Positions 47,025 to 58,121 of a stretch of DNA of 64,000 bases are shown piece by piece (positions within the stretch are counted from its first letter, which is position 1; the number at the start of each line of letters is the position of its first letter). This DNA comes from Microcoleus sp. AS-A8 (GTDB lineage Bacteria; Cyanobacteriota; Cyanobacteriia; Cyanobacteriales; Coleofasciculaceae), in NCBI GenBank assembly GCA_039962225.1, contig JAMPKV010000005.1, forward strand, positions 186,001-250,000, written 5' to 3'. A model generated the notes under the pieces. That model made no database searches. It was not told the DNA's origin and was given only the letters and a program-made list of their open reading frames with translations. The position numbers and the translations under genes are program-made.

Positions 47025-47914
47025 AGTACTACTACCTAAAAAAAACACCACATTCAGGAAGGAGGAGTGAAATTGGAGCGAAAACGATAGATAACCCTGG
47101 TGGTGTACAACCTAGGCCAAAGCTGAATCCAAGAGCTGAGATGGCTAGTCCCTTGCTTTCAGTCTCTGAAATGGTCGAATTTGTAAGACGGACGTATAAC
47201 ATGTATTACACTCTAGCATGATAAGACAATTGCCTCACGCTTAGCAACTACATCCCCTAGGATTTATCGAGTCTTCATAAATTACTCCCCACTCAGGGGA
47301 GCACAGGCTAGGGAGGAGTGAGACCAATTTCATAAAATAGCGCTACAAATTGACCTCCTCACTAAAGCTCCGGCTAGCCCCCCTTATCAAGGGGGGAACA
47401 AGAAAAGTATCTGTAGCAACGATTTAGGAAATCGGTATGAGACCAAACCCGTTTCGATAACCCCCTTATTGCCCAAGGGAGGGGGGCGGGAGTTCCTACG
47501 GGGAGGGGAGAGGGGGAGAGGGAAGAGATTTTTTAGACGCTTAAAAAAGGGGCCTACAAGTCGGATTTGGCATGATGGGGCAGAAGACGCCATGACAGCT
47601 ACAACTGAAGAGCGAGCCAGACAGGAGGCAAAAAATTCTTCAGAAAAAATTTATTCAACGTTTCCCATGTCCTCAGCTCCCCATGTCCTCAGGGGCCTGA
47701 GTTTCCTTGCCAATTGCTCAACGATCGGAAAATCAGCGCCATGAATCCTCTTGAATGCTGGATGTACACCCTTCAACGCTTAAGTCATCAAAATCAATCG
47801 TGATCTCTCATCTTGATCGTGGCGGTTTTTTAATTGAAAATGATCATTTTTTAGGGCACGATAATATCGTGCCCCTACCGTTGAGTCTATACAAAACCCC
47901 CAACTCCTATAGGT
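47025..47914. repeat. Gene-free region with C/G palindromes and a GGGCACGATA palindrome
   Basis: About 890 bp with no supported gene. Features: CCCCCCTT-atc-AAGGGGGG (47378-47396); a purine-rich block around 47480-47525; and the 21-bp palindrome GGGCACGATA-a-TATCGTGCCC at 47855-47875, related to the one at 35509. These are typical dispersed cyanobacterial intergenic elements. Confidence 0.6.
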
Positions 47915-48193
47915 CTACTCAAATAGAACAGTGACATCCGTGGACTGGGTAAAGTAGTCCCAGATGGCAAGCGCTAGATCGCTCTCATACTCTAGCTTTT
48001 CTACACAATGGCAATTTTCACAATCTTTAAGACAACATTCTGATTCTCCATCTAATGAACCCTCAGGAATCGTCAAACAAATATTAACAATCGGGATATC
48101 TTTCCCATCCGCCAATCCGTTGTAAGTGCTGAATCTAACTGCGGCAATACAGTCAAGGTTAATGATTAGATCTGCGAGTCGAATGAACGCCAC
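47915..48193 (-). CDS. Small hypothetical protein with Cys cluster (92 aa)
   Basis: A 92-residue protein, from GTG 48193 (reads VAFIRLADLIINLDCIAAVRF): an N-terminal strand-rich part (NICLTIPEGSLDG) followed by ECCLKDCENCHCVEKLEYES, with five Cys and one His within 12 residues, and a C-terminal helix and strand. The Cys cluster could bind metal. The frame is open to 48250. I do not recognise a family, though N-terminal parts resemble small proteins I associate with other cyanobacteria. Confidence 0.6.
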   Translation of the reverse strand: MAFIRLADLIINLDCIAAVRFSTYNGLADGKDIPIVNICLTIPEGSLDGESECCLKDCENCHCVEKLEYESDLALAIWDYFTQSTDVTVLFE

Positions 48194-49041
48194 AATTAAT
48201 TCCTCGCAAAGATAATTTAGTAACGTTTTCGCTAACAAAAATCCCAACAAGTTATGCAGTATACTAACCTGGCTATGTGAACGGCTTCCATCTTCAGCAT
48301 CGTCCCAAACTTGCAGATGTACCGAGAAGCAACGGTGAAATTATCCCGATATCCCCTCTTGCTCCATCTTGTGTGCCAGCAACAAGTCCCTTTAGGAACC
48401 CAGAAACGACTGGCGCTGCTAAGCGCTGATGTCTCACTTGACCACTGTCGAACGCAAAGCAATTGCGTTACTGATACTAGGAACGTACACGAAACAGCCA
48501 CTAAGGCGTTAGTGCTAAGGTTCGTGGACACGGAGAAGTTCCGCTAAGACGATTCGCTTGGCAGCTATAGTTTCGCTTCACAAACTCCTTTTTCGCATCT
48601 CTCTTACAAGGTGACAAGTCGTGTCCTATGTCAGGACTAGTCATGTTTAATCGAGCAGAGAGACTCAGCCAGTGAGGAGTCGTTGCTATCTCGATGCTTT
48701 GTGTCCGAGAACTCACCAAAGTTGTAAGATACCTGTACAACTTGTAATACGTCATTTGTATGATAGGTCAATAACTGACTATGAGCAACAGAGTCAAAGT
48801 GGCTTCATCTAGTCTTTAAGAAATTCTAGATTAATCTATTGATGCGCTGAATTCCACAATATTTCTTCATAAATAGGGCTTTATCCTATTTGTTGACCCT
48901 TAAGTGGTCGTCAAAACATCGAAATTCACCAAGCGCGGAAGTTTCCTATGTATTACATCCTGACTTCACCTCAAGAGCCATCGCTTTCCCACAAAAGTAG
49001 GGAATGATCATTCAATATTGCATCCGTAATCCCAAAACGGT
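48194..49041. other. Gene-free stretch
   Basis: About 850 bp. Overlapping frames at 48232-48531 (-) and 48311-48547 (+) oppose each other and show no motif. A hairpin AGCCACTAAGGCGTTAGTGCT lies near 48500. A structured RNA is possible but nothing matched a family I know. Confidence 0.35.
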
Positions 49042-50094
49042 TTAAAAATTAGCCTTCGTGGAGAGAGGCGAGTTTCTGACGTCGGCAGTATTTTGTCCCA
49101 GGGATAACCAACTGATGTGTCGGGCTAAGCTAGTTTGAAAAAAATAAAATGGGCTGAGTAAATAACCCCAATAGAAGGCCAGTTCGCAAGCCTCCACTAA
49201 ATCATTGAAAGACGATTGTGCCTTTGCTCCTTCAAGCAAGGCGGCGCGATATCGCAACAGGTGTACCACTAACCGACGCAGACTGCCCATAAATATTCTG
49301 CTCAAAACGTTTAGCCGTTCCCAAAACGGCGTATTCATCATTCGCAGGCAACAACTGTTCAAACCTACACCCCGCGACAGGCTGACTAAATAAGCCCTCT
49401 CCAAGCGCCAACGAGGGATTTGGTGATAGGTTTCCATGGCTGGGTTATACCAAATTTCCCAACCCGCTTTGTGCAGGTGTAGTAGTGGCTCTAAATCTTC
49501 ACCCCCAACCAAGGATTGCCCCAACCTACCTTTGAGCATCGGTTGTGGAGGAACGGCTTGGCACCAGGCTAGTTTACGAACCACTAATCCCGCCCCTGGC
49601 GGTAATTTAAGCTGATTGGGTTCATACCGATGAGGTTGTTTTCCCCGTTCCGTAATGCCCAAAAACGGCGCAATTCGCTCAAAATTCGGGGGCGGTTCCA
49701 CTTCAAAGTCACCGTGAATTTGACTAGCGTAAGCACCCGCTTGAGGGTGAGTTTGACCAAACGCATAGGCAGCAGCAACCCAATCCAAGGCGGGTAAGTT
49801 ATCATCATCCAGCAAACCCACGCACTCACTCCGGGCTTCTTGTACGGCGCGGATTCGAGCAAAAGCTGCTCCTTGTCGAGGTTCTAGACAATACCTCAAT
49901 CGCCCAGAACCCGACCACATCCCTTGATAATCAGAAACTACCTTGGCTGTAGCATCTTGACTATTGTTATCAACGACGATGATTTCCCAGTTGAGGTGAG
50001 CGACACCTATTTGCGATCGCAGTCGCTCTAAAATCTTAGGTAATCGGTTTTCCCCGTTATAGGTTGGTATTGCAACCGTAAAGTCAACTGACAT
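49042..50094 (-). CDS. hpsE: HpsE-type GT2 glycosyltransferase (copy 1)
   Basis: A 350-residue GT-A glycosyltransferase: DFTVAIPTYNGENRLPKILE at the N terminus, IIVVDNNSQD (donor-binding), GLLDDDNLPALDWV (metal-binding DDD), and LVGGEDLEPLLH, with EIWYNPAMETYHQIPRWRLE near the C-terminal third. These match the HpsE family, glycosyltransferases for hormogonium polysaccharide used in gliding of filaments. Acts at the cytoplasmic face. Tandem with a paralog 45 bp upstream. Confidence 0.88.
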   Translation of the reverse strand: MSVDFTVAIPTYNGENRLPKILERLRSQIGVAHLNWEIIVVDNNSQDATAKVVSDYQGMWSGSGRLRYCLEPRQGAAFARIRAVQEARSECVGLLDDDNLPALDWVAAAYAFGQTHPQAGAYASQIHGDFEVEPPPNFERIAPFLGITERGKQPHRYEPNQLKLPPGAGLVVRKLAWCQAVPPQPMLKGRLGQSLVGGEDLEPLLHLHKAGWEIWYNPAMETYHQIPRWRLERAYLVSLSRGVGLNSCCLRMMNTPFWERLNVLSRIFMGSLRRLVVHLLRYRAALLEGAKAQSSFNDLVEACELAFYWGYLLSPFYFFQTSLARHISWLSLGQNTADVRNSPLSTKANF

Positions 50095-50139
50095 AATTCG
50101 TTACCACTGGTAGGATGTCACCGAACGCTGGAATCTGGG

Positions 50140-51150
50140 TTAATTTTTCTGATTCAAATACCCACGACTCCAAAGGTAAAAAGGACTGATAAAACTACTC
50201 ACAAACAACTGCATTTCACACGCTGCAATTAAGTCAGAGCGTACCCGAAAGCCATATTTAAGCAAATGAAAAGCCATCTTTCGCAAATCGTTTGCCAGGT
50301 AAGCTAAAGTGGCAAGCGGTCGCTGCCAAGGTTTCACACTCAGCATCCGCGTCACATAACGACTCAACCCAATTCCCCGGAAAAACGGAATTAAATACTC
50401 TCGCTTCAGACGCCAGTGGGGGATTTTATGGTCAATTTGCATTGCGGGATTATACCATATTTCCCACCCCTTAGCTTGAATATGAGCCAGCATTTCCAAA
50501 TCCTCGCCAGTCAACATACTCTCTGGAGTCCGTCCTGTCAAAACCAGTTGTAGAGGAACACTCTCTAACCAAGCTTGCTTACGCACCACCAACCCTGCCG
50601 ACGGAGGTAGAACCTTGTTTTGCGGTTCATACCGCTGTGGCTGTGAACCCCGCTCAGTAATCGCTAAAAAAGGAGCCAGTCGATGAAAATTTTCCGGAGG
50701 TGTAACCTCAAAGTCCCCATGAATTCGACTTCCATAAGCACCCGCCGCCGGATGTTCTTGAGCGAAGGCGTAAGCCGCCACCACCCAGTTCGGTGCCGGG
50801 ATGTTGTCATCATCGAGGAAACCCACCAGTACACCGTTCGCTTCTTGAAAGGCACGGCGTCGTGCAAAGGCGGCTCCTTGCTGCGGCTCAAAGCAATATC
50901 TTAAAGGACAGGACTGAGGCCAATTGGCTTGATAGGATTGAACGACTTGGGCGGTGTCGTCGGTACTATTATTGTCCACCACCAAGACTTCCCAACTGAA
51001 AGTTTGGCCGTGATTAGTCTGTGGCGTTTGCCCAGAATCAGTGGTGACGCACGCAGCGTCTTGGCAAGCGAGTTGCAATCGATCTAAAACCTCTGGTAGA
51101 CGCCTAGCCCCGTTGTAGGTCGGGATGGCGACCGTTAAATTAACGACCAT
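50140..51150 (-). CDS. hpsE: HpsE-type GT2 glycosyltransferase (copy 2)
   Basis: A 336-residue paralog of the next gene: LTVAIPTYNGARRLPEVLDR, VLVVDNNSTDD, GFLDDDNIPAPNWV, MLTGEDLEMLAH and EIWYNPAMQIDHKIPHWRLK. It carries a Gln/Thr-rich insertion (about residues 25-47, CVTTDSGQTPQTNHGQTF) between the first helix and the next strand that copy 1 lacks. The start is ATG 51150 (MVVNLTVAI) or GTG 51177. The two copies probably form one transcript and likely add different sugars of one polymer. Confidence 0.86.
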   Translation of the reverse strand: MVVNLTVAIPTYNGARRLPEVLDRLQLACQDAACVTTDSGQTPQTNHGQTFSWEVLVVDNNSTDDTAQVVQSYQANWPQSCPLRYCFEPQQGAAFARRRAFQEANGVLVGFLDDDNIPAPNWVVAAYAFAQEHPAAGAYGSRIHGDFEVTPPENFHRLAPFLAITERGSQPQRYEPQNKVLPPSAGLVVRKQAWLESVPLQLVLTGRTPESMLTGEDLEMLAHIQAKGWEIWYNPAMQIDHKIPHWRLKREYLIPFFRGIGLSRYVTRMLSVKPWQRPLATLAYLANDLRKMAFHLLKYGFRVRSDLIAACEMQLFVSSFISPFYLWSRGYLNQKN

Positions 51151-51543
51151 CGTTTTACCAAGGATGGGAATGCACAAGACTGGGTCAATTGAGGATGCCC
51201 AGTTCTGGGTCGAAAATTTTTAATGTATCAATTTTAACTTCTGGTCAGTTAGCCGCCCTATTTTTACGTCATTGTGGCATATAAACCGGGCAGTGGCTTT
51301 CTGCTGTTTCCGGGAGCGATTGCCTCTTACGATAAATTAACGAGCGCCATGCAGCGCTCTAGCACGCTAAGCCTATCTATGTCCATAATTTAGATATATT
51401 TACTGACTTTCCCGAAAGTTTATTAATAAATCATAATTAATTTTTTTGATGTTTTTTTAAAGTGCTTTTGGGGAAGCGGAAAAATTTGAACTATAACCAA
51501 GAAAGGTCTGCGTCTATCACATCTCGCACAATTAAACCTCTCT
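51151..51543. promoter_or_regulatory. Divergent promoter region, AT-rich
   Basis: A 393-bp region between the divergent hpsE pair and the hybrid kinase gene. The part from about 51380 to 51460 is very AT-rich (ATTAATAAATCATAATTAAT) and probably holds promoters. No operator recognised. Confidence 0.4.
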
Positions 51544-54500
51544 ATGCAGACTGAGACTGCTCCAATCACCTTGCCTACCCTAGAGCATCTAATTGACCCT
51601 TACCCCCTGATCACGGCTCCTGACACTCCCTTGAGCAACATCATTGCTTTAATGGGTCAAGGGCGAAGAACCAGTTGTTTGTCCAGTGTTGGGTCATCGT
51701 GCCTCGATCATACTCAGCACTCAGCTCACGGTACAGGCAGGCAACCCTCCAGGGCAAGCTGTATGACGCTTGCACCAGCCACCTGTGTCTTAGTCATAGA
51801 AGGCGATCGCACGTTAACGAGTGCCTCTCCCTTGGGCAGCAAGCGCATCGGTAAAGCCCATCGCTTACTGGGGATATTTACAGCACAAGACCTCGTTCGC
51901 CTAACCGCTTCCGAGGTGAACTTGAGAGAAATCAAGATTGCCGACGTGATGACCCCACCAGTTGTCACCCTAACGCTTTCCGATTCGTGCAACCTGTTCA
52001 CGGTCATCTCGCTGTTGCATCAACATCAAATCAGCCATCTACCCGTTTTAGACCCTCAAGGTCAACTCATGGGGATGATTACAGTTGACAGCCTTTGTCG
52101 AGGACTGCCACCTCTGAATCTTCTGAAATGGCAACGTGTCTCAGCCGCCATAACTCCTACAGTGATTCAAGCACCCTGGAGTACCTCGATTTTGAACCTC
52201 GCCCAGCTCATGCTGCAAGAGCGAGAAAGTTATGTGGTGCTGACGGAAGAAGGGTTAAATGTAGGCTCGTCGAACGTTGAACGTTCCGCAACAACCCTAG
52301 ATTCCGCTGAGAAATGCTCCGAACAGCCATCAACCCCGGTGGGAATCGTTACAGAACGTGACCTTGTTCAGCTTGTCCAGTTATCTCTCCTGGGGCTGGA
52401 CTTATCCCAAACTCAGGCGCATATGGTGATGAGGACGCCGTTGTTGGGCTTGAGTCCAGACGATTCTCTGTGGACGGCTCATCAACACTTGCAGCAGTGG
52501 CAGATTCAACACGCACTGGTGTATGGAGAACGAAAAGAGTGGCTGGGAGTTTTTAGGCCAAAAGAGCTGTTGCGATCGCTCGATCCGATGCAAATGCTGG
52601 GCGTTATTGACACATTACAGCAAACTGTTGAGGAGCAAGCCGAGAAACTTCAACGCGCTCATGGGGGATTATCGCCGCAGAGGTTTCACCAGCCAGCGGT
52701 TGAAAAAAATCAAGGAGAAAATAGCAACGATCCCATGCTTTCTCCGGAACCATTCGAGGGGAATCCGAACCCAAGCAACAGTGAAGTTTCTGCTTCATCT
52801 CCTACACCTGAAACTTCCGATCCAGAGGCGCAGCCCAATCAGGAAACCTGCTGTCACGGTACCTTAGACGAACTCAAAAAAGCGCAAGAACGCTTGGAAT
52901 TAGTCACTTACGCTGCCAACGACGGTCTTTGGGACTGGAATCTTCAAACGGGAGAAATGTACTACTCTCCGCGCTGCAAGGAGATGCTGGGCGACCTCGA
53001 CTATGAACAGCCCAATGAATTGCTTTCCTGGGAACAAGTCATCTCTGACGCCGATCCCATGGCTACCTTGAAACTAATGAATAATTTTCAAGGGGGTCAA
53101 GCATCTCGCTTCATTGTGACGCAACGCTTCCATCATAAAGACGGCTCTTTACTCTACATCCTTTCGCGAGCCACTCACCTGAAAGATGATCAGGGAAAAG
53201 TTGTCCGCATGGTAGGTACCCATACGGATGTTACCGATTTGGTTACGGCTCAGGAAGCCCTGCGCCAAGGTGAAGAGCGCATCCGGGCGCTGTTGAATGC
53301 GATTCCGGATCTGATGTTCCGCCAACGGGTGGATGGGACTTATTTGGATTTCAAGTTAAAAGATGGCAATTTGATCGTTCCCTCCGAAACGCCGAGCACA
53401 TCTCATTTTTGGGATGTACCGATACCGGAAGCGCTAAAACAGCGTCATATCAAGCTGCTGCAAGTGGCTGTGGCAACCGGGGAATTACAAACCTATGAGC
53501 TGGAATTAGACCAATCGGATGGGGTCAGGAATTATGAGGTGCGTATCGTAAACAGCGGTGCGGATGAAGCCGTTTGTATCGTGCGCGACATTACTGAGCG
53601 CAAGCGAACAGAGGAGGAACTGCGACAGAACGAACAGTTTTTACGCAGTATCTACGATGGGGTGGAAAAGTCCATCTTTGTGATCGATGTTTTGGAGGAT
53701 GGGGAATTTCGTTATGTCGGCTTGAACCCAGCTCATGAAGAGCTTACAGGCATTCCCTCTGAGGAACTTTGCGGCAAGACTCCTGAACAGGTGCTGCCGT
53801 TAGAATCGGCTAGGGCTGTGCGCGATCGCTATCAATCTTGTGTTGAGGCGGGAACGACAATTTCTTATGAAGAATGTCTGCTCTTCAACGGGACAGAGAC
53901 GTGGTGGATCACCAGTCTCACCCCACTGCTGGATGCTCAGTCGTGCATCTACCGTCTGATTGGCACGAGTACCGACATTACCGAACGCAAGCGAGCCGAA
54001 ATCACTCTGCAACAGCAGGCGGAACGAGAACGGTTAGTCAGTGAGATCGCACGGCGGATTCGTCAGTCTCTGGAACTCCAAGAAATCCTCAATACCACTG
54101 CTACACAAGTCCGGCAGTTCCTTCAGACGGATCGGGTCATCGTTTATCGCTTCAATCCCGACTGGAGTGGTGTGGTTGCTGTGGAGTCTGTGGGACAGGG
54201 GTGGACAGCGATTTTGGGTAGCACGATTTATGACCCGTGCTTTAGCCAAGATTATACCCATCTCTACCAACAAGGCCGTATTGGGGTTATCGAGGATATT
54301 TACCAGGCGGGTTTAACACCGTGTTACATTGATTTCTTAGCTCAGCTCCAGGTTTCGGCGTCTCTGACCGTACCGATTTTACAAGGAGAAAAGCTGTGGG
54401 GATTGTTGATTGCTCATCACTGTAATGGCATTCGGAAATGGCAATCTCTGGAAGTTGAGCTGTTGCAGCAACTGGCAACTCAAGTCGCGATCGCGGTTCA

Positions 54501-57500
54501 GCAATCGGAACTGTATCAGCAGGTGCAATCCGAACTGGCTGAACGCAAGCGGGTGGAAGAGGGACTGCGTGAACATAAAACTGCCCTTCAGAGGCAAGTG
54601 CATCGAGCCTTGTTGCTCAAGCAAATTACCCAAGAAATTCGCCAAAGCTTGGATACCTACCAAATTCTTAATACCACAGTGGCGCAAATTGGTCAAGCTT
54701 TTCGCGTCAACCGCTGTGTGATTCATACTTATGTAGCCACACCAACGCCCCAAGTTCCTTTTGTGACTGAATATTTAGAACCGGGATATCAGTCAATTCT
54801 GGATTTGACCGTCCCTGTGAGTGGCAATCCTCATATGCAAAGGCTGCTCATTCAAGATTCGGCGATCGCGTCCCCCAATATCTACACCGACCCCTTGCTG
54901 CAAGCCGCGATCCCCCTATGCCAACAAATCGGTTTGAAATCCATGCTGGCGATTCGTACCTCGTCTCAGGGAGAACCCAATGGAGTCATTTGCCTACATC
55001 AGTGTGACTCTTGGCGCGACTGGACTAGCGATGAAATTGAACTGTTAGAAGCCGTTGCCGATCAAGTGGGAATTGCCTTGGCTCAAGCCCGACTCCTGGA
55101 GCAAGAAAAGCGCCAACGCGAGCAACTAGCTGAGCAAAACATCGCCTTGGAAACAGCCAAACAGGCCGCCGAGGCCGCCAATCGCGCCAAAAGCGAATTC
55201 TTGGCGACCATGAGCCACGAAATCCGTACTCCGATGAATGCCGTAATTGGCATGACTGGACTGCTGCTCGACACAGAAGTCACGCCGCAACAGCATCAGT
55301 TTGTGGAAACAATTCGCAATAGTGGTGAGGCACTCCTCACGATTATTAATGACATTCTCGACTTCTCCAAAATTGAGTCAGGCAAGCTGGAACTGGAGGA
55401 ACAACCCTTCAAACTGCGTATGTGTATTGAGGAATCCCTCGACCTTCTGGCGGCCAAAGCCGCAGAAAAAGAGCTGGAGTTAGCTTATCTGATTGACTCG
55501 CAAACTCCCATCACCATTGCCGGAGACGTGACTCGCCTGCGTCAAATTTTGGTCAATCTGCTCAGTAATGCGGTTAAGTTCACTCGCCGTGGAGAAGTCA
55601 CTGTTTCAGTAACAGCCAAGGGGATACCCCTAAAGGATGAAATGGGTACGGAGTTGGCTGACAACGACCCAAGATTTTCAATCTCTCCATCCCCAAACAC
55701 GCAGCCTCAGACCGATAAACCCTGTTATCCTGGGTTGCGCCAGGGAAGGTTAAGCTCTGTTAGCTTTCATCCTGCCCCCTACCCGTTTTACGAAATTCAA
55801 TTCGCGGTCAAAGATACGGGTATAGGTATTCCTACGGAACGCTTGGATCGCCTGTTCCAACCCTTTAGCCAAGTGGATTCCTCGACTAGTCGCCACTACG
55901 GCGGCACGGGTCTAGGTTTGGTAATCTCTAAACGCTTATGCGAAATGATGGGGGGTCGAATCTGGGTAGAAAGCGAAATGGGTAAAGGATCGATCTTTTA
56001 CTTCACTGTACTCGCTCATGCCGTGTCTAGCACCACTCCCACGGGTCTGGATGTGGCTCAACCTCAGCTTGAAGGAAAACGACTGCTGATTGTCGATGAT
56101 AATGCCACGAATCGCCAAATTTTGACCCTACAAGGACAATCTTGGGGCATGTTGACCCGTGCGGCTCACTCTGGCATGGAAGCTTTGGATTGGCTGTGTC
56201 AGGGAGAGTTTTTCGACTTGGCGATTCTGGATATGCAAATGCCGGGGATGGATGGACTGACGTTAGCCACCGAAATTCGCAAGAAGCGCGCTTACCAAGA
56301 GTTACCTCTGGTGATGTTGACCTCAATCGGCAAGCCGGAAAGCAGCGACCCCAGCCAAATGAATCAGTTTGCGGCGTTTTTGAATAAGCCGATTAAACAG
56401 TCCCAGCTTTACGAGAGCTTGAATCAAGTTCTGCTCGGACAGCCGATTAAAGTGCGTCCTGTCTGTTCCCTGTACCCCGAAATTGACTCTAACTTAGCTC
56501 ACAAATTGCCTCTCAAGATTCTGTTGGCGGAGGATAATGTGGTCAATCAGCAGGTCGCGTTACACTTGTTGCAACGACTGGGGTATCGCGCCGATGTGGT
56601 GGGCAATGGTTTAGAGGTGCTCGAAGCTCTGCATCGTCAATCTTATGATGTAGTGTTTATGGATGTGCAGATGCCGGAGATGGATGGCTTAACTGCCGCA
56701 CGTCGTATTTGCCAAGAGCCATCTTTCGCTGGGGAATTAGCGGATGCTGGCGAGAATTTAAACATCGCATTTCCTGAGGTTGCTCAAACAGACACGAACC
56801 AGCCCTCCAACCCTGCAACATCCACAACCCGCCCACCGGAGAAACTCCCAAGACAGCAAAATCCAAAATCCAACAAGCGTCCTCGAATTATTGCCATGAC
56901 CGCAAATGCCATGCAAGGCGATCGCGAGATGTGCTTGGAGGCAGGTATGGATGATTACATCAGTAAACCGATCCGTATGGAGGAACTCGTTCGTGCCTTA
57001 AGCAAGTGCCGAGAAGAGTTAAAGGTTAGCTCGTTGCAGGTTGAACGTTCTGAAGGTAAGATTCAACCTTCCAACCCGGAATATACCTCTACAGAGAACG
57101 CTACGCGAACAACGTTCATTCAATCTGCAACTTCCGATGCCTCTGAGGAAATCATAGATGTCGCCGTTTTTCAAGAATTACGTGAAATGATCAACCATGA
57201 TGGCATCTTGGAAAGCGTGATTGATAGCTACGTAGAAGAAACACCCAAGCTGTTGCAAGCGATGCACACAGCACTAGCGCAGCTTCACCGCGTAGCGGTT
57301 GATACCAATGAGGCGATCGTGTTAAAGAGATCCGCTCACACTCTCAGGTCAACGAGTGCCACTTTAGGTGCGACCCATCTGGCTCAAATTTGCGGGGTTC
57401 TGGAAGCGCTTAAGCCTATGGGAAATTGGGCAGAAGCAACAACCTTGGTATCACAAATAGAAACAGAATATGAAAAAGTGAAGGCAGCTTTGCTGCAAAA

Positions 57501-57528
57501 GATTCGGCAATTGAATGCTGTTGGATAA
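51544..57528 (+). CDS. Hybrid histidine kinase: CBS, PAS, GAF, HisKA, two receivers, Hpt
   Basis: A 1994-residue phosphorelay sensor. In order: four CBS motifs in two pairs (about 10-190 and 195-350), PAS domains (about 450-570, 575-690, 695-820), GAF1 (about 835-985, with TPCYIDFL), GAF2 (1030-1180), coiled coil, HisKA with His1225 ([10 protein letters not shown]), HATPase_c (N-box 1335-1347, G1 1422-1430, G2 1453-1461), receiver 1 (Asp1563), receiver 2 (Asp1707, Lys1808) and Hpt (His1932). No transmembrane segment, so cytosolic. Extra segments lie inside CBS1 (about 44-80), CBS3/4 (about 238-264), HATPase (1360-1413) and receiver 2 (1726-1778). No partner response regulator is adjacent. Confidence 0.92.
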   Translation: MQTETAPITLPTLEHLIDPYPLITAPDTPLSNIIALMGQGRRTSCLSSVGSSCLDHTQHSAHGTGRQPSRASCMTLAPATCVLVIEGDRTLTSASPLGSKRIGKAHRLLGIFTAQDLVRLTASEVNLREIKIADVMTPPVVTLTLSDSCNLFTVISLLHQHQISHLPVLDPQGQLMGMITVDSLCRGLPPLNLLKWQRVSAAITPTVIQAPWSTSILNLAQLMLQERESYVVLTEEGLNVGSSNVERSATTLDSAEKCSEQPSTPVGIVTERDLVQLVQLSLLGLDLSQTQAHMVMRTPLLGLSPDDSLWTAHQHLQQWQIQHALVYGERKEWLGVFRPKELLRSLDPMQMLGVIDTLQQTVEEQAEKLQRAHGGLSPQRFHQPAVEKNQGENSNDPMLSPEPFEGNPNPSNSEVSASSPTPETSDPEAQPNQETCCHGTLDELKKAQERLELVTYAANDGLWDWNLQTGEMYYSPRCKEMLGDLDYEQPNELLSWEQVISDADPMATLKLMNNFQGGQASRFIVTQRFHHKDGSLLYILSRATHLKDDQGKVVRMVGTHTDVTDLVTAQEALRQGEERIRALLNAIPDLMFRQRVDGTYLDFKLKDGNLIVPSETPSTSHFWDVPIPEALKQRHIKLLQVAVATGELQTYELELDQSDGVRNYEVRIVNSGADEAVCIVRDITERKRTEEELRQNEQFLRSIYDGVEKSIFVIDVLEDGEFRYVGLNPAHEELTGIPSEELCGKTPEQVLPLESARAVRDRYQSCVEAGTTISYEECLLFNGTETWWITSLTPLLDAQSCIYRLIGTSTDITERKRAEITLQQQAERERLVSEIARRIRQSLELQEILNTTATQVRQFLQTDRVIVYRFNPDWSGVVAVESVGQGWTAILGSTIYDPCFSQDYTHLYQQGRIGVIEDIYQAGLTPCYIDFLAQLQVSASLTVPILQGEKLWGLLIAHHCNGIRKWQSLEVELLQQLATQVAIAVQQSELYQQVQSELAERKRVEEGLREHKTALQRQVHRALLLKQITQEIRQSLDTYQILNTTVAQIGQAFRVNRCVIHTYVATPTPQVPFVTEYLEPGYQSILDLTVPVSGNPHMQRLLIQDSAIASPNIYTDPLLQAAIPLCQQIGLKSMLAIRTSSQGEPNGVICLHQCDSWRDWTSDEIELLEAVADQVGIALAQARLLEQEKRQREQLAEQNIALETAKQAAEAANRAKSEFLATMSHEIRTPMNAVIGMTGLLLDTEVTPQQHQFVETIRNSGEALLTIINDILDFSKIESGKLELEEQPFKLRMCIEESLDLLAAKAAEKELELAYLIDSQTPITIAGDVTRLRQILVNLLSNAVKFTRRGEVTVSVTAKGIPLKDEMGTELADNDPRFSISPSPNTQPQTDKPCYPGLRQGRLSSVSFHPAPYPFYEIQFAVKDTGIGIPTERLDRLFQPFSQVDSSTSRHYGGTGLGLVISKRLCEMMGGRIWVESEMGKGSIFYFTVLAHAVSSTTPTGLDVAQPQLEGKRLLIVDDNATNRQILTLQGQSWGMLTRAAHSGMEALDWLCQGEFFDLAILDMQMPGMDGLTLATEIRKKRAYQELPLVMLTSIGKPESSDPSQMNQFAAFLNKPIKQSQLYESLNQVLLGQPIKVRPVCSLYPEIDSNLAHKLPLKILLAEDNVVNQQVALHLLQRLGYRADVVGNGLEVLEALHRQSYDVVFMDVQMPEMDGLTAARRICQEPSFAGELADAGENLNIAFPEVAQTDTNQPSNPATSTTRPPEKLPRQQNPKSNKRPRIIAMTANAMQGDREMCLEAGMDDYISKPIRMEELVRALSKCREELKVSSLQVERSEGKIQPSNPEYTSTENATRTTFIQSATSDASEEIIDVAVFQELREMINHDGILESVIDSYVEETPKLLQAMHTALAQLHRVAVDTNEAIVLKRSAHTLRSTSATLGATHLAQICGVLEALKPMGNWAEATTLVSQIETEYEKVKAALLQKIRQLNAVG

Positions 57529-57629
57529 GCTGCCTGTGATTGAATGGGTAGGAGGAAGTCAATCGAGCAAGGAGAAGGGTTATTCTTCTATGGTTTCTCC
57601 TTTCTCATTTTTTCTGATCAGCGTCTTTC

Positions 57630-58001
57630 TTAGCTAAAGATACTCTTAAAAACATCTGATAAATTCTCTTCCTTATAATCCTTAAATTCCCCCGCATCAA
57701 ACCAAACACCATAGCAAACCGGACATTTTTCGTACCGGATATGAGACTGCTTGAGATCAACCATTTTCGTCATTTGAGTCTGACATTTAGGGCAATTGAT
57801 TGTCTTAATTTCATCGAATTTTTTGCCTGTTGAAGCGTCACCAACATCTATACTCTCAGCGCCTTTCATTTTCTTCAGTTCCTGAGCCTCTTGGGAATCA
57901 AACCAAATTCCTTGACAGTTGGTACAGCGGTCTACTTCAATCTCCGAATAAACCACTGATTCGAGACTTCCTTGACATTTAGGGCAGTGCAGTTGACTCA
58001 T
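57630..58001 (-). CDS. Two-zinc-ribbon protein (zf-TFIIB type)
   Basis: A 123-residue protein with two zinc-ribbons: HCPKCQG...DRCTNCQGIWFDSQE (about 5-44) and INCPKCQTQ...EKCPVCYGVWFDAGE (about 69-108), each with the CxxC...CxxCxGxWFDxGE pattern of zf-TFIIB (DUF4266-like) proteins. Binds zinc; cytosolic; partner unknown. ATG 58001 (MSQLHCPKC) is preferred over GTG 58010. Confidence 0.88.
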   Translation of the reverse strand: MSQLHCPKCQGSLESVVYSEIEVDRCTNCQGIWFDSQEAQELKKMKGAESIDVGDASTGKKFDEIKTINCPKCQTQMTKMVDLKQSHIRYEKCPVCYGVWFDAGEFKDYKEENLSDVFKSIFS

Positions 58002-58121
58002 CTTGGTCACACCATTCTAGTTCTATGAAGATGGCGATAGTTTAGCAGTTCTCAGAAGGAAACAGGCAGATGGGTGGCTGTATCCGGGATGGCGATTACA
58101 CTCGTGATCTTCCTCAAGAAC

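Noticed and set aside
48232-48547. Opposed frames of 99 and 78 codons
   Set aside because: Neither has motif, RBS or sensible composition; they cover the same DNA.
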